Source of the DNA: Desulfobacterales bacterium
GTDB taxonomy: Bacteria > Desulfobacterota > DSM-4660 > Desulfatiglandales > Desulfatiglandaceae
NCBI GenBank assembly: GCA_022013615.1
Contig: JAKLQB010000939.1
Coordinates: 1 to 5,119, forward strand
Reading direction: 5' to 3'
Length of the DNA stretch: 5,119 nt
The notes below the pieces were generated by a model. The model saw only the letters and a list, made by a program, of their open reading frames with translations, had not been told where the DNA came from and ran no database searches. Made by a program: the position numbers and the translations under genes. Numbering within the stretch: position 1 is the first letter of the stretch; each line of letters opens with the position of its first letter. Below, piece after piece: positions 4,789 to 5,119 of the stretch.

Positions 4789-5119
4789 CTATAGTTTATC
4801 GGCTATTTTCTTTAGGTTTTTCCAATGGTCTATGTTCCAATACCGGTTAGCGGCGGATGAAGTGGAGGGCAGGATCCATATCAGGGTGTGGCCGAGTTTA
4901 TGGTTTTGTTTACCATAGGAGACTGTTTTGGTTTTTAAAAATTCTTTAGCAGCTTGCTTGCCGTTGAAGGCAAGGATCCCGGGCTGGTATCGGGAGATTT
5001 TCTTTTTTAGGACGCTAATGTCCTTGTCTGTGGCCTTTACGCGCTTGTCGGTGCCGGAGAGGTGTTTTACCAAATCGGTGAGGCCAAGCTCATAATTTAG
5101 GAGGTCCTGGTATTCACGG
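4789..5119 (-). CDS. mug: Mug-type G:T/U mismatch-specific DNA glycosylase, partial (5' end outside window)
   Basis: This is the C-terminal 110 codons of a Mug/TDG-family uracil-DNA glycosylase, a base-excision-repair enzyme that removes uracil or thymine mispaired with guanine (and etheno-C in E. coli). The frame is open to the right edge (complete codons from 5118), reading REYQDLLNYELGLTDLVK; the TTG at 5073 is therefore internal, not a start. It follows E. coli Mug from memory: LLDYxxGVTKLV becomes LLNYELGLTDLV, YQPQALAILGKQA becomes YQPGILAFNGKQA, and the DNA-intercalating loop region VLPNPSGL becomes ILPSTSSAA. The LPSTS variant is the form seen in many non-enteric homologues. The N-terminal GINPG motif with the catalytic Asn lies beyond the window, so activity cannot be judged. 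The gene ends at TAG 4791-4789 and is followed by the hairpin at 4704-4733. Confidence 0.88.
   Translation of the reverse strand, partial: REYQDLLNYELGLTDLVKHLSGTDKRVKATDKDISVLKKKISRYQPGILAFNGKQAAKEFLKTKTVSYGKQNHKLGHTLIWILPSTSSAANRYWNIDHWKNLKKIADKL

Noticed and set aside
4789..5073. A complete 94-aa gene starting at TTG 5073
   Set aside because: The frame continues upstream to the edge with Mug-family sequence (LLNYELGLTDLVK), so this is the 3' part of a longer gene.
1..5119. CRISPR array, tRNA, rRNA, insertion sequence or phage genes
   Set aside because: No spaced direct repeats, no cloverleaf with TTC-A-A arm, no transposase motif and no phage structural or integrase signature were found on reading both strands.

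Overview
The window looks like a stretch of chromosome from an uncultured bacterium. It is moderately AT-rich in the genes, with short GC-rich palindromes between them, sigma70-type promoters (TTGACA/TAAAAT) and Rho-independent terminators. No marker gene fixes the taxon. Intergenic hairpins of the CGCC..GTCCC..GGGAC..GGCG and CCCCGA..TCGGGG kind are, from memory, common in candidate-phylum genomes such as Omnitrophota or CPR lineages, but this is only a weak hint.

All supported genes lie on the minus strand and are read from right to left. In transcription order they are: (1) the C-terminal two thirds of a Mug-type G:T/U mismatch-specific DNA glycosylase, cut by the right edge (4789-5119); (2) a 250-aa protein of unknown family (3934-4686); (3) a large 862-aa protein with an N-terminal SEC-C zinc motif, a DUF4238 domain and a roughly 490-aa C-terminal part I cannot assign (1178-3766); (4) an 81-aa zinc-ribbon protein that starts at TTG behind a perfect AAGGAGG (628-873); (5) a 73-aa lysine-rich helical/coiled-coil protein (363-584).

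The transcription units can be read from the sequence. An AT-rich hairpin with a T-run ends mug and overlaps the -10 region of the promoter for the 250-aa gene. A second promoter with a strongly similar -35/spacer block stands before the SEC-C/DUF4238 gene. A GC-rich hairpin plus six T's (983-1003) ends that gene, after about 170 bases holding two further palindromes. A third promoter starts the zinc-ribbon/coiled-coil pair, which ends in a clean terminator at 301-324. Bases 1-300 hold no gene I can support.

No complete known system (CRISPR, toxin-antitoxin, transposon, restriction) is present. The unusual items are the SEC-C/DUF4238 fusion with its uncharacterised C-terminal half, the neighbouring orphan gene that shares its promoter design, and the palindrome cluster. 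Any functional link between mug and these genes is unproven.
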